NCBI GenBank assembly: GCA_016932235.1
Contig: JAFGDF010000304.1
Coordinates: 1 to 28,318 of the forward strand
Length of the DNA: 28,318 nt
Reading direction: 5' to 3'
Source: Deltaproteobacteria bacterium
Lineage (GTDB): Bacteria; Desulfobacterota; DSM-4660; Desulfatiglandales; HGW-15
Shown here: piece after piece, positions 8,494 to 16,373 of the stretch
Layout: the number at the start of each line of letters is the position of its first letter
Numbering within the stretch: position 1 is the stretch's first letter
The notes under the pieces: model-generated
What the model was told of the DNA's origin: nothing
Database searches by the model: none
What the model saw: only the letters and a program-made list of their open reading frames with translations
Made by a program: the position numbers and the translations under genes

Positions 8494-9229
8494 TTTTATC
8501 TCTCCTTTATCTGTTTATGGTTGATAGAATGGATAGATTGAGTTAATTAACACGAAAATAAAGTTTAACAATGCCGGTATATAATGCAACATCTAAAGAC
8601 CGCGGCCTGGAGAGCCATTTTTACGAGCGAACTCGTTCCTGGCTAGTTTTTACGCATACTGCCTTACGAGGCGGGCGGCGGGCCATCTCAGCTGTTATAA
8701 TGAGGAATCAAGATGGAACGATCGGAGAAGGTTTCCGCCCGCCTGGCATGCACCTTACGCTATGACTTTGCTACCCGGGTCTTCGCCGTAAAAAGGGCTC
8801 CCCAGGCCACGGCTCTGAGACCACATGGCGCTATTTTCATCCATCATGGCGGCCCTAGGGCCATGAATGTTTTGTTGAAAGTCGCCCTCTGTCAAAGGCA
8901 ATATATGGGTTTCGATAATTTATGTCAACAATGAACAGTTGTGATCGAATCTGAGCCGGGGACTTTAGTGTCTCACCCAGGAATGGTTGAAAACTTTTGC
9001 CTCTGAGCGAAGAAAAGTTATTTTATCGCATAGTGACTTGTCGTTCAGCATAGCACGCTATTTTCGGTCATTCTGTGGATGCCCGCCCTGGCGCGACCTA
9101 AAGAGGTACATAGCAATTGTACGGTTATGTATTGAGCAAGGGCTTTAATCAAAACGCTGTTTGTTACGGTCCGGGCCAGGGACCACAGAATCCAGGTGCC
9201 TCAAAATTGGCGTACAACACGGAGAAAAA
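8494..9229. other. 735-bp gene-poor region with dispersed repeat
   Basis: No credible gene is visible. Open frames of 64-73 codons at about 8571-8934 read through the repeat at 8741-8873, and the corresponding frames are not kept in the other repeat copy, so I treat them as chance. A hairpin ACGAG-CGAA-CTCGT is at 8623-8636. The segment 8940-9229 shows only weak dyads (for example GTACA/TGTAC at about 9106-9122) and no recognisable product. The promoter of the ThDP-enzyme gene should lie here, but I cannot point to a convincing -35/-10 pair. Confidence 0.5.
8741..8873 (-). repeat. Dispersed repeat, copy A (inverted relative to copy B)
   Basis: The reverse complement of this 133-bp segment aligns end to end with 26868-26999. 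A 63-bp core (8741-8803 against 26937-26999) differs at 6 positions by hand count, without gaps. Outside the core the match is lower but continuous. It includes the conserved palindrome GGCCCTAGGGCC (8851-8862), which is GGCCC-TTT-GGGCC in copy B, and the block ATGAAAATA. Similarity resumes on the far side (8719-8740 against about 27033-27052). The element has no coding capacity I trust. It could be a miniature mobile element remnant or a structured RNA. Confidence 0.8.
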
Positions 9230-10897
9230 ATGAAACAGATCAAAGCAACGGACGCCTTCCTTAATGTCTTGCGAAGAGAGGGTGTGGAGTATATTTTTGG
9301 TATTCCCGGGGCCACCGAGGTGAAACTGATGGACGCCCTTGAAGATCATTCAGAGTTTAAATACATCCTATGTCTCCATGAACTGGCCGCCGTAGGCGCG
9401 GCAGAAGGGTACGCCCGTGCTTCAGATAAAACAGGTTTTCTGTTTCTGCACACAGGAACCGGTTTAGCGGCCTCGCTTCCCATGCTTTCAAATGCATATT
9501 ACGGCGGAGTTCCGCTGGTGGTCACGGCAGGGCAGCAGGACACTCGATTGTTGGCTTCTGAACCGGCCATGTCCGACAATCTGGTGAAGATAGCCAGCCC
9601 GTTCGTCAAATGGGGCACCGAATTAAGGCATGCGGCCGAGCTGCCGATGATAATGAACAGGGCCTTCAAGGTGGCGGCGAGTCCTCCCACCGGACCTGTC
9701 TTTGTATCCCTTCCTGCTGATATCATCAATGATCAACTGGAATACGAATTCGCTCATGGCTCAACCTTATACAACAATTTTCACCCTGATGACGATTCGA
9801 TAACAGCCGCCGTAGAATTGCTGTCCGGGGCAAAGAATCCCGCCATAATAGTGGAGGATGGCGTGGCGAGGGACCGGTCCCTCGCCGAGGTGGTCAAGCT
9901 TGCCGAACAGATTGGCGCGCGCGTATATCAGCCGTGGATGGCGGATGTGAATTTCCCGGTTAACCACCCTCAATATCTGTATGACATAAATGTCAACAGC
10001 CCTGCTACACGGGATATACTGGCAAAGGTTGATGTCCTCACAGTCATAGGTGCGTTGTTCTTCAGCCAGGCCGTGTATGTCCGGGAATCGCTTGTCCCTC
10101 AAACAACAAAGGTTATCCAGATAGACAGCAATCCATGGCAGATCGGGAAGAATATCCCTGTAGCCTGCGGCATGTACGGAAATATCAAGGTTGCCCTGTC
10201 GGATTTATCAATGGAGCTGGAAAAACATATGAACGTTGATATGAGGGAAGATGTCAGGGCCAGGATTGGTAAGATTTATCTGGAGAAACAGGTCATGATA
10301 TCTGCTTTTGAGGCGGAAGCCCTTAAGCATCGGGAGAGTATGCCCATTCACGCCACCCGTCTGATGCAGGAAATCCGGGATGCAATCGCTCCTGGAACGC
10401 GAATCGTGGATGATTGCTGGTCATATTCCGCGATTCTAAGGAGGACCGTCCCCTTTGCTGAGGAGAAGGCGTATATGCGTTCAAGGGGCGGAGGGAGTAT
10501 CGGTTGGGGCCTGCCGGGGGCTATCGGCGTCAAGCTTGCGGCCCCTGAGAGGCCGGTGGTATGCATAAGCGGCGACGGCAGCGCCATGTGGTCGATCCAG
10601 AGTCTCTGGACCGCCGCCCGGTATAATGTGCCAGTAACTTTTATCGTCATCTCTAACGGCTGTTATCGCCAGGTCAGGCTGATGAAGAAGATCTTAATGG
10701 GAGAGAAGGTCACGGGCAGGAACCTGGGGACCGATCTGTGCCTGCCGGCGAATGACTTCTGCAAGATAGCCGAAGGGATGGGAATCACCGCGCAGAAACT
10801 GGAGAGACCGGAGGATATAAGAGAGACATTAAAGAAAGCTTTATCATTAAACAAGCCGAACTTGATCGACGTAACAGTGGATGCGACATTATCCTAA
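9230..10897 (+). CDS. ThDP-dependent 2-oxo acid decarboxylase/lyase (benzoylformate decarboxylase-like)
   Basis: 555 residues from the ATG at 9230, chosen because GGAG at 9221-9224 precedes it; the frame also opens 69 nt earlier. Three-domain ThDP fold: the Pyr domain with the activating glutamate E51 (LCLHELAAVGAAEGYA), a central domain (about 190-340), and the PP domain with the Mg-ThDP motif GDGS (448-451) closing at N476. Segments such as TAGQQDTR, VKWGTELRHAAELP and SLWTAARYNVP resemble benzoylformate decarboxylase more than acetolactate synthase. It may decarboxylate a 2-oxo acid or cleave an acyl compound; the substrate is unknown. It ends tail to tail with livF, overlapping by 9 bp. 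Its location suggests a role in the same pathway as the GRE operon. Confidence 0.75.
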   Translation: MKQIKATDAFLNVLRREGVEYIFGIPGATEVKLMDALEDHSEFKYILCLHELAAVGAAEGYARASDKTGFLFLHTGTGLAASLPMLSNAYYGGVPLVVTAGQQDTRLLASEPAMSDNLVKIASPFVKWGTELRHAAELPMIMNRAFKVAASPPTGPVFVSLPADIINDQLEYEFAHGSTLYNNFHPDDDSITAAVELLSGAKNPAIIVEDGVARDRSLAEVVKLAEQIGARVYQPWMADVNFPVNHPQYLYDINVNSPATRDILAKVDVLTVIGALFFSQAVYVRESLVPQTTKVIQIDSNPWQIGKNIPVACGMYGNIKVALSDLSMELEKHMNVDMREDVRARIGKIYLEKQVMISAFEAEALKHRESMPIHATRLMQEIRDAIAPGTRIVDDCWSYSAILRRTVPFAEEKAYMRSRGGGSIGWGLPGAIGVKLAAPERPVVCISGDGSAMWSIQSLWTAARYNVPVTFIVISNGCYRQVRLMKKILMGEKVTGRNLGTDLCLPANDFCKIAEGMGITAQKLERPEDIRETLKKALSLNKPNLIDVTVDATLS

Positions 10898-11593
10898 AAA
10901 TGCTTTCCGTACTGTCTCATTGTCCATTAATTCCTTTATGTCCCCTTCCATAACTATTTTACCCACTTCTAAGACGTATGCCTTTTGAGCAACGCTGGTA
11001 ACCAGGCTTGCATTCTGTTCGACTAAAAGTACACTAATACCGGATTTGTTTATATTTACAATTGTTTCCGCCAGGCTTTCAATAATTAAGGGCGCTAACC
11101 CTAATGAAGGCTCGTCGAGCATAAGTAGCTTTGGTTTTGCCATCAAAGCACGGCCGATAGCTACCATTTGTTGTTCCCCGCCGCTGAGGCTCTCGGCTTT
11201 TTGGTTCATCCTTTCTTTCAGGCGGGGAAACAGTTCATAGACCCTTTCGAGGTCCTTTTCAATACCGTCTCTATCTTTTCGTAGATAAGCACCGATTTTA
11301 ATATTACTCAGAACGCTCATATAGGGGAAGAGCCCTCTGCCTTCCAACACATGGATAATGCCGAGGCTGACAATCTTGTCAATTGACAACCTGTTGATAG
11401 TTTCACCATTAAACTGAATGGTGCCAGAACTCGGGCGGACTAATCCTGAAATACTCTTAAGGATTGTACTTTTCCCGGCACCATTTGCGCCAATGATACT
11501 TGTTACGGAGCCTTCAATTACTTCCAGAGTGACATTTTTTACAGCCTCTGCAACATCATAATGAACGGTCACGTTGTTTAAATTGAGTAACAT
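10889..11593 (-). CDS. livF: Branched-chain-amino-acid-type ABC transporter ATPase LivF
   Basis: 234 residues. Walker A GANGAGKST (35-43), signature LSGGEQQ (136-142), Walker B LLMLDEP (156-162) and the downstream H-loop region are complete. It is one of two cytoplasmic ATPases driving a LivKHMGF importer. The ATG at 11593 is preferred over the TTG two codons upstream because AGGAA is well spaced from it and it lies just 2 nt after the livG stop. It is the last gene of the leftward operon and overlaps the ThDP-enzyme gene end by 9 bp. No terminator is visible, so its transcript probably runs antisense into that gene. Confidence 0.88.
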   Translation of the reverse strand: MLLNLNNVTVHYDVAEAVKNVTLEVIEGSVTSIIGANGAGKSTILKSISGLVRPSSGTIQFNGETINRLSIDKIVSLGIIHVLEGRGLFPYMSVLSNIKIGAYLRKDRDGIEKDLERVYELFPRLKERMNQKAESLSGGEQQMVAIGRALMAKPKLLMLDEPSLGLAPLIIESLAETIVNINKSGISVLLVEQNASLVTSVAQKAYVLEVGKIVMEGDIKELMDNETVRKAFLG

Positions 11594-11595
11594 GA

Positions 11596-12348
11596 TCAAT
11601 GTGTTCCTAAATAGGCCTGAATGACATTTCTATTCGATTTCATTTCCGCAGGCGACCCTTCAGCGATTTTTTTGCCAAAGTTCAAAACTGCTATCCGTTT
11701 GCAAAGGCTCATTGCCGCTCTCATATTGTGTTCGATTATTACGATTGTAATACCCCCTTCCCACAATCTATTTATGACCTTTATCGTTTCATCCACTTCG
11801 GATGAATTCATTCCGCCCAGTGGTTCATCAAGTAACAATATCTTTGGATCAGCAGCCAACGCGATCGCTATACCGAGCAATCGTTTGTGACCCTGGGAGA
11901 GAACTTTGGCCTGGACACCGGCCATTGTTGACATCCCAACCAGGTCCAGTATTGTTGAACACTGTTCTAGAATCATTCTCTCTTTACGGGAACTGGCGGG
12001 AGTTCGAAAAACTGTTTCGAACATATTAATTCTCGGTGTGAGATGTTTGGCCAAAGATACATTTTCCAGGACAGTGAATGCGGGACAAATATTGTTTGCC
12101 TGAAAAGTTCGGACAATACCAAGCTTGGCGATGGAATGTGTTGATTTCCCCGTGATTTCCTTCTTTTCAAAAATCAGGCTTCCTTCTGTAGGACGCAGGA
12201 AACCGGTTATCAAATTAAACAATGTGGTCTTCCCCGCTCCATTGGGACCGATCAGACCAAGGATGTCCCCCTTTTTTACGGTGATGTCAACATCGTTGAT
12301 TGCGGTCAACCCGCCGAAATTTTTTGTTAGTCCTTTAATCTCGAGCAT
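11596..12348 (-). CDS. livG: Branched-chain-amino-acid-type ABC transporter ATPase LivG
   Basis: 250 residues. Walker A GPNGAGKT (34-41) and Walker B LLLDEP (171-176) are normal. The ABC signature reads LSQGHKR (150-156) where LivG proteins usually have LSYGQQR, a modest deviation that keeps the key S and G. The C-terminal BCA_ABC_TP_C tail (IQAYLGT) is present, as expected for LivG and not LivF. It overlaps livM by 14 bp, which suggests translational coupling. Confidence 0.88.
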   Translation of the reverse strand: MLEIKGLTKNFGGLTAINDVDITVKKGDILGLIGPNGAGKTTLFNLITGFLRPTEGSLIFEKKEITGKSTHSIAKLGIVRTFQANNICPAFTVLENVSLAKHLTPRINMFETVFRTPASSRKERMILEQCSTILDLVGMSTMAGVQAKVLSQGHKRLLGIAIALAADPKILLLDEPLGGMNSSEVDETIKVINRLWEGGITIVIIEHNMRAAMSLCKRIAVLNFGKKIAEGSPAEMKSNRNVIQAYLGTH

Positions 12349-13330
12349 GTCTGGTCTTATTCCGAGAAATTTTGGAACTCTTAAGCCTGATCCACTCAGG
12401 CAAGCCTACCAATCCTTCCGGCATAAAAAAGATAATCAACAGCAAAACGCCTGCAAAAAAGAATGGTTGATATGTTTTTAGGGGCCGCAGAACCTCCGGT
12501 ATTAGACCAAGGACTAATGAGCCGATAATAGGCCCGTAAAAATTTTTCGATCCCCCCACCACCATGTAAACAAGGGTGTAAACTGTAAATATGAAACCAA
12601 AGGTGTTTGGATGAATCGTTGAAACGTACTGGCTGTAAAACCCACCGGTTAGACCTGCAAAGAAACAACCGATGCTAAAGGAGAGGACCTTATAACCAAG
12701 TGTAAAAATGCCCACACTTTCGGTAAGTGAATCTGACTGTTCAATGCCCCGGAAGATAAATCCGGTTCGGGAGTGCTCTATGGCATATAAAAGCAGTAGA
12801 GAGATGATCATAATAATGAGTATCAGATAATAAAATGGCACGCGATTATCGAATGTTATGCTAATGAATCCCAGGAGATTGACGGGATCGGGCGGTGGAA
12901 TATCAAAAATGCCTTGTGTCCCGCCCGTAATGCTTTTCCATTCCTGTATTGCCAGTGTCACGATTTGTCCCAGAAAGACTGTGACCATGCAAAAATAGAT
13001 TCCTTTTAAACGGACGAATGGAAAACCTATCAGGCACGCGGAGGCAGCGGCAGCCAGACCTGCCACTATCAAAGCAACCCAGGAAGAAACGCCTAACTTC
13101 ATGACCAAAATGGCGGATGTGTAGGCGCCTATGGTTACCATTCCACCGTGGGCCAGGGATATTTGTCCTGTTAAGCTTATCAGGCGCAAACTGGTCGAAA
13201 GAATTATATTGATAGCCAGCAGGATGCATAAATGCAGGATATATGGCCCGTTGAGGAAGACCGGCAAGATAAACAGCAATATAATAAGAGCACCGAGTGT
13301 AATAGTCCTCTTAAAATACATTCTATTCAT
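12335..13330 (-). CDS. livM: Branched-chain-amino-acid-type ABC transporter permease LivM
   Basis: 331 residues, strongly hydrophobic, with about eight to ten membrane helices. LivM-type blocks are visible: TGQISLAHGGMVTIGAY near residue 55 and the EAA-like coupling loop SVGIFTLGYKVLSFSIG, followed by VVGGSKNFYGPIIG. It forms the transmembrane path together with LivH. The start overlaps the livH stop by 8 bp. An alternative ATG exists three codons in. Confidence 0.87.
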   Translation of the reverse strand: MNRMYFKRTITLGALIILLFILPVFLNGPYILHLCILLAINIILSTSLRLISLTGQISLAHGGMVTIGAYTSAILVMKLGVSSWVALIVAGLAAAASACLIGFPFVRLKGIYFCMVTVFLGQIVTLAIQEWKSITGGTQGIFDIPPPDPVNLLGFISITFDNRVPFYYLILIIMIISLLLLYAIEHSRTGFIFRGIEQSDSLTESVGIFTLGYKVLSFSIGCFFAGLTGGFYSQYVSTIHPNTFGFIFTVYTLVYMVVGGSKNFYGPIIGSLVLGLIPEVLRPLKTYQPFFFAGVLLLIIFFMPEGLVGLPEWIRLKSSKISRNKTRHARD

Positions 13331-14183
13331 GTCCCCAGATACCTTGAGGCCTGAATAACAGGATTATGATGACAACACATGAATCAATAAGCCCGGCGAT
13401 ATTAGCGGTTGTAAAAACAGGCATGATCCCATCAATTAAACCTATAATCAAACCACCTACAACGGCCCCGGAAATGCTTCCAAGGCCTCCTAACACAATT
13501 ACGGCAATACCCTGTATAAGCGCGAAGCTCCCCATAGTGGGGCTCAGACTGAATAATGCTCCTACCAAACCCCCTGCAATAGCAGCCAAGCAGCATCCAA
13601 CGAACATGGCTATTGCGGAAATACGATTCAGATTTATACCCTGGAGCGCCGCGGCGGTGTTATTTTGAGAGATGGCAAGCATAGCCTGACCCGTCTTGGT
13701 TTTTTGGACAAACACGTAAAGCCCTGCGAGTAAAAACGCACCGACTCCTATAATAAATAATCTCTCCAGGGAAATCGAGATATTGAAAATAGATAATACC
13801 GATGTAAATGGACGCGGATAAGATTTAGGCGTTCCTCCGGCGATTGATAAGACGAGGTTCTGTAAAATTATCATTAACCCAACAGAAACAATTAATGACC
13901 GTTCCAGTTCTTCGCGAAATGGGCGAAAACAAAAACGTTCTAATATTATCCCTATTATCCCAACGAACAGGGTGGCCAATATTAATGCTGGGAAGAAATT
14001 GAATCCAAGCTTCACAATAAAATAATACACACTATATGAACCAATCATATATATTTCCCCATGAGCCATCTGCACAATGCCCATGATGCTCATGATCAAA
14101 GTCAGGCCTAATGCAACCAAGATATAGATCCCGGAAAGCGAAAGGCCATTTATAAAGCTCTGGAATAATATGAAGGTGGTCAA
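13323..14183 (-). CDS. livH: Branched-chain-amino-acid-type ABC transporter permease LivH
   Basis: 286 residues with about eight membrane helices and the LivH hallmarks GLTLIMSIMGIVQMAHGE near the N-terminus and IAVIVLGGLGSISGAVVGG near the C-terminus. The start is a TTG at 14183 preceded by AAGGGG; no better ATG is in frame nearby. It lies 72 nt after livK. This gap is the widest among the transporter genes but shows no clear terminator. Confidence 0.87.
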   Translation of the reverse strand: MTTFILFQSFINGLSLSGIYILVALGLTLIMSIMGIVQMAHGEIYMIGSYSVYYFIVKLGFNFFPALILATLFVGIIGIILERFCFRPFREELERSLIVSVGLMIILQNLVLSIAGGTPKSYPRPFTSVLSIFNISISLERLFIIGVGAFLLAGLYVFVQKTKTGQAMLAISQNNTAAALQGINLNRISAIAMFVGCCLAAIAGGLVGALFSLSPTMGSFALIQGIAVIVLGGLGSISGAVVGGLIIGLIDGIMPVFTTANIAGLIDSCVVIIILLFRPQGIWGHE

Positions 14184-14255
14184 TGGATCCCCTTTTCTTC
14201 CCAGAAAGGCTGAATTGTATAACGACCCGGTTTTATTTTAATGCATTAATTCCGG

Positions 14256-15443
14256 TTATTGTTCCATATACTCGAACTCAATTTTACCGTTTACGATTCG
14301 TGAAAGTGTACCTGCCCTGATGATAACATGGTTGATGCCGAAACTCTCCTGTCCGCCCATGGCACCTGGGCCATATAACGTATCTATATTTTTCATATTT
14401 TCAAAGGTGGCCACGACTTTGTCCGGATCAAAGCTCTGTGCTTTTTCGATTGCCTGCAATAATGGATATATCGCTTCAAGCAGGGTAGTGGAATCCATAT
14501 TAAATATTGTGCCATCCTGTTTTAACTTTTTACCCAGTTCCTTCACCATTGGAGGCATCTTGGGACTGGTTACATCAACTGAACCCGTGGAAAAAATGTC
14601 ATAGGCATGGTTTGGGGAAATCATACTATTCAGGACATGGGGGTCTCCCAGTAATAGAGAGCCGAATATCGGGCCTTTAAACCCAAGATCGCGCGCTCCG
14701 GTAATAATAGCCTTTTCCCATGGAGGTATGCAGAAGCCAAGGTCAATGGCATCCGGATTGCTGGCCAGTGCCTTGGTAATAATTGGATTAAAGTCCTGGG
14801 TTCCTTCTGCGTAGACATCATCAAAGACTATAGGCAGGTTGTGACTATCAATCACTTTTTTTAGATTGTCCCTTACAAAATCGGTTTCCGGATTATCAGG
14901 CAAAACTATTGCTATCCGTTTCTTATCAGGATAGGTTTTTACAAAGTAATCGTATGCCGGTTTTATATTATAGACGGTGGCACTTGCGAAGAAATTGTAC
15001 TTGGTGTTTGCATTTAGCTGAGTTTTGCCGAGACCTACTGCCATAATGCGTATGACTTTATTCTGTTCGGCGTTCTTGGATATTGCCATATTGGCAGGGG
15101 GAAACATCGAAGATACCATAAATTTTATATCATCCTGCAAGAGTTTTGCGAAAGCCGTTACCGCCCCGGTAGGTGACGATTGATCGTCCTGAGCCATAAT
15201 CGTAATCTTATATTTCTGACCATTCACACTTATGCCGCCGCGCTCGTTCAGTATCTCTTCAGTCGCTTTAATCGCTGCGTATTGGGGCTGGGTTACAGGC
15301 GCAAAAAAACCTGTTATAGATGTCATCAGACCAATCTTAAAAACCTTATCGCCGGACTTTGTTTCAGCGCTTGCGGCGCTGAATGAGAGAAAAAAAAGCA
15401 TAGTAAAAACACAGGTGATCAAAAAAAATATTTTTCCTTTCAT
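14256..15443 (-). CDS. livK: Periplasmic substrate-binding protein of the Liv-type ABC importer
   Basis: 395 residues. A signal peptide is obvious: MKGK, a hydrophobic stretch IFFLITCVFTMLFFLSF, then cleavage after ASA at about residue 26. No lipobox cysteine is seen. The mature part is a type I periplasmic binding protein (FKIGLMTSITGFFAPV..., then a QDDQSSPTGAV block). Liv-type binding proteins capture not only branched amino acids but also aromatic acids, short-chain amides, urea and other small molecules, so the substrate is open. A strong ribosome binding site (AAAGGAGGG) precedes the ATG, fitting the high level needed for a binding protein. It comes 49 nt after the SDR gene in the same operon. 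Confidence 0.9.
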   Translation of the reverse strand: MKGKIFFLITCVFTMLFFLSFSAASAETKSGDKVFKIGLMTSITGFFAPVTQPQYAAIKATEEILNERGGISVNGQKYKITIMAQDDQSSPTGAVTAFAKLLQDDIKFMVSSMFPPANMAISKNAEQNKVIRIMAVGLGKTQLNANTKYNFFASATVYNIKPAYDYFVKTYPDKKRIAIVLPDNPETDFVRDNLKKVIDSHNLPIVFDDVYAEGTQDFNPIITKALASNPDAIDLGFCIPPWEKAIITGARDLGFKGPIFGSLLLGDPHVLNSMISPNHAYDIFSTGSVDVTSPKMPPMVKELGKKLKQDGTIFNMDSTTLLEAIYPLLQAIEKAQSFDPDKVVATFENMKNIDTLYGPGAMGGQESFGINHVIIRAGTLSRIVNGKIEFEYMEQ

Positions 15444-15492
15444 ATGACTTCCCTCCTTTGTTCATAAAAGATATTGCTTATTTTATTTCCGG

Positions 15493-16347
15493 TTAAACAA
15501 GATCAGCGAAATCAGGAAAAACCTCGCTTATTTCGTCTATTGTCCATTTCCCAACTTTGCGTATAAATGCCAATGGTTTTAAAGGGTTATCATAGACACA
15601 GATATCTCCGCCCGAAGCGTAAATAAATTTCCCGGAGACATTCCGGGCTCTGTCTGTGGCAAGATAAGCAATAATCGGAGCGATCCACTCCGGTTCCAGA
15701 GATTCCGGATAGGGGAAACCCCCTGCACGAAACTCCCGTTCCTTTCCCGGAAAGAGGCTGGTGGCGGCGCTTGGCAATAGGGCGTTGACTGTTATCCCAT
15801 GTTCCTTCATCTCTATGGAAAGCGATTTCGTAAGGCCCAGGATGGCAGTTTTAGCGGTTGCGTAAGGCAAACTAATCGCTGCGTCACCTAATGCCGCACG
15901 GGATGATATATTTATTATCCTGCCATTTTTCTTCTGAATCAGGTGCGGTAAAGCGGCTTTGATACAGCTCAGATGCCCTTTCAGATGGATATCCATAATG
16001 GAATCCCAGTCTTTTTCCGTCATTTCAATAGTTGGCATTGCCTTGAAATTACCGGCACAATTCACAAGGATATCTACCGTACCAAAGCTCTCCAGAGCAG
16101 AGTTAATAATACCGGCACCTCCAGACATCGTGCCGACGCTGTTATAATTTGCCACGGCAGCGCCTTTGGATCTTCTAATCTCATCAACAACCAAATCAGC
16201 CGTCATGGCGCCATCTGGGTCACGACCTATATCGTTCACTACTATATTTGCTCCCTCCGCCGCCATTGCCATAGCTGTTGCCCTGCCAATTCCGCCCCCG
16301 CTCCCGGTTATCACAGCTGTTTTGCCTTTTAGATTTTCCGTCATCAT
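15493..16347 (-). CDS. Short-chain dehydrogenase/reductase (SDR)
   Basis: 284 residues. Classical SDR with the cofactor loop TGSGGGIG (14-21), an acidic D39 after the second strand (VVNDIG) that favours NAD over NADP, the NCAG motif (96-99), and a catalytic triad around S148/S149, Y162 and K166 (PYATAK). The family also covers 3-hydroxyacyl-CoA and alcohol dehydrogenases. Start: ATG at 16347 with GGAAG upstream; a second ATG follows directly. It lies 26 nt after GRE1 in the same operon, so it probably oxidises or reduces the product or precursor of the GRE reaction. Confidence 0.85.
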   Translation of the reverse strand: MMTENLKGKTAVITGSGGGIGRATAMAMAAEGANIVVNDIGRDPDGAMTADLVVDEIRRSKGAAVANYNSVGTMSGGAGIINSALESFGTVDILVNCAGNFKAMPTIEMTEKDWDSIMDIHLKGHLSCIKAALPHLIQKKNGRIINISSRAALGDAAISLPYATAKTAILGLTKSLSIEMKEHGITVNALLPSAATSLFPGKEREFRAGGFPYPESLEPEWIAPIIAYLATDRARNVSGKFIYASGGDICVYDNPLKPLAFIRKVGKWTIDEISEVFPDFADLV

Positions 16348-16373
16348 ATTTCTTCCGCTCCTTTTTTATCTAA

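Noticed and set aside
8571..8934. Two overlapping plus-strand frames of 64 and 73 codons
   Set aside because: They run through the dispersed repeat. The equivalent frames in the second copy are interrupted, and no family is recognised.
9230..10897. ThDP enzyme as acetolactate synthase (IlvB)
   Set aside because: There is no small subunit gene nearby, and the middle and PP-domain blocks resemble benzoylformate decarboxylase more. The substrate was left open.
10889..15443. Dedicated leucine/isoleucine/valine transporter
   Set aside because: The family name is structural only. Operon linkage to a GRE and an SDR makes another substrate at least as likely, so no substrate was assigned.
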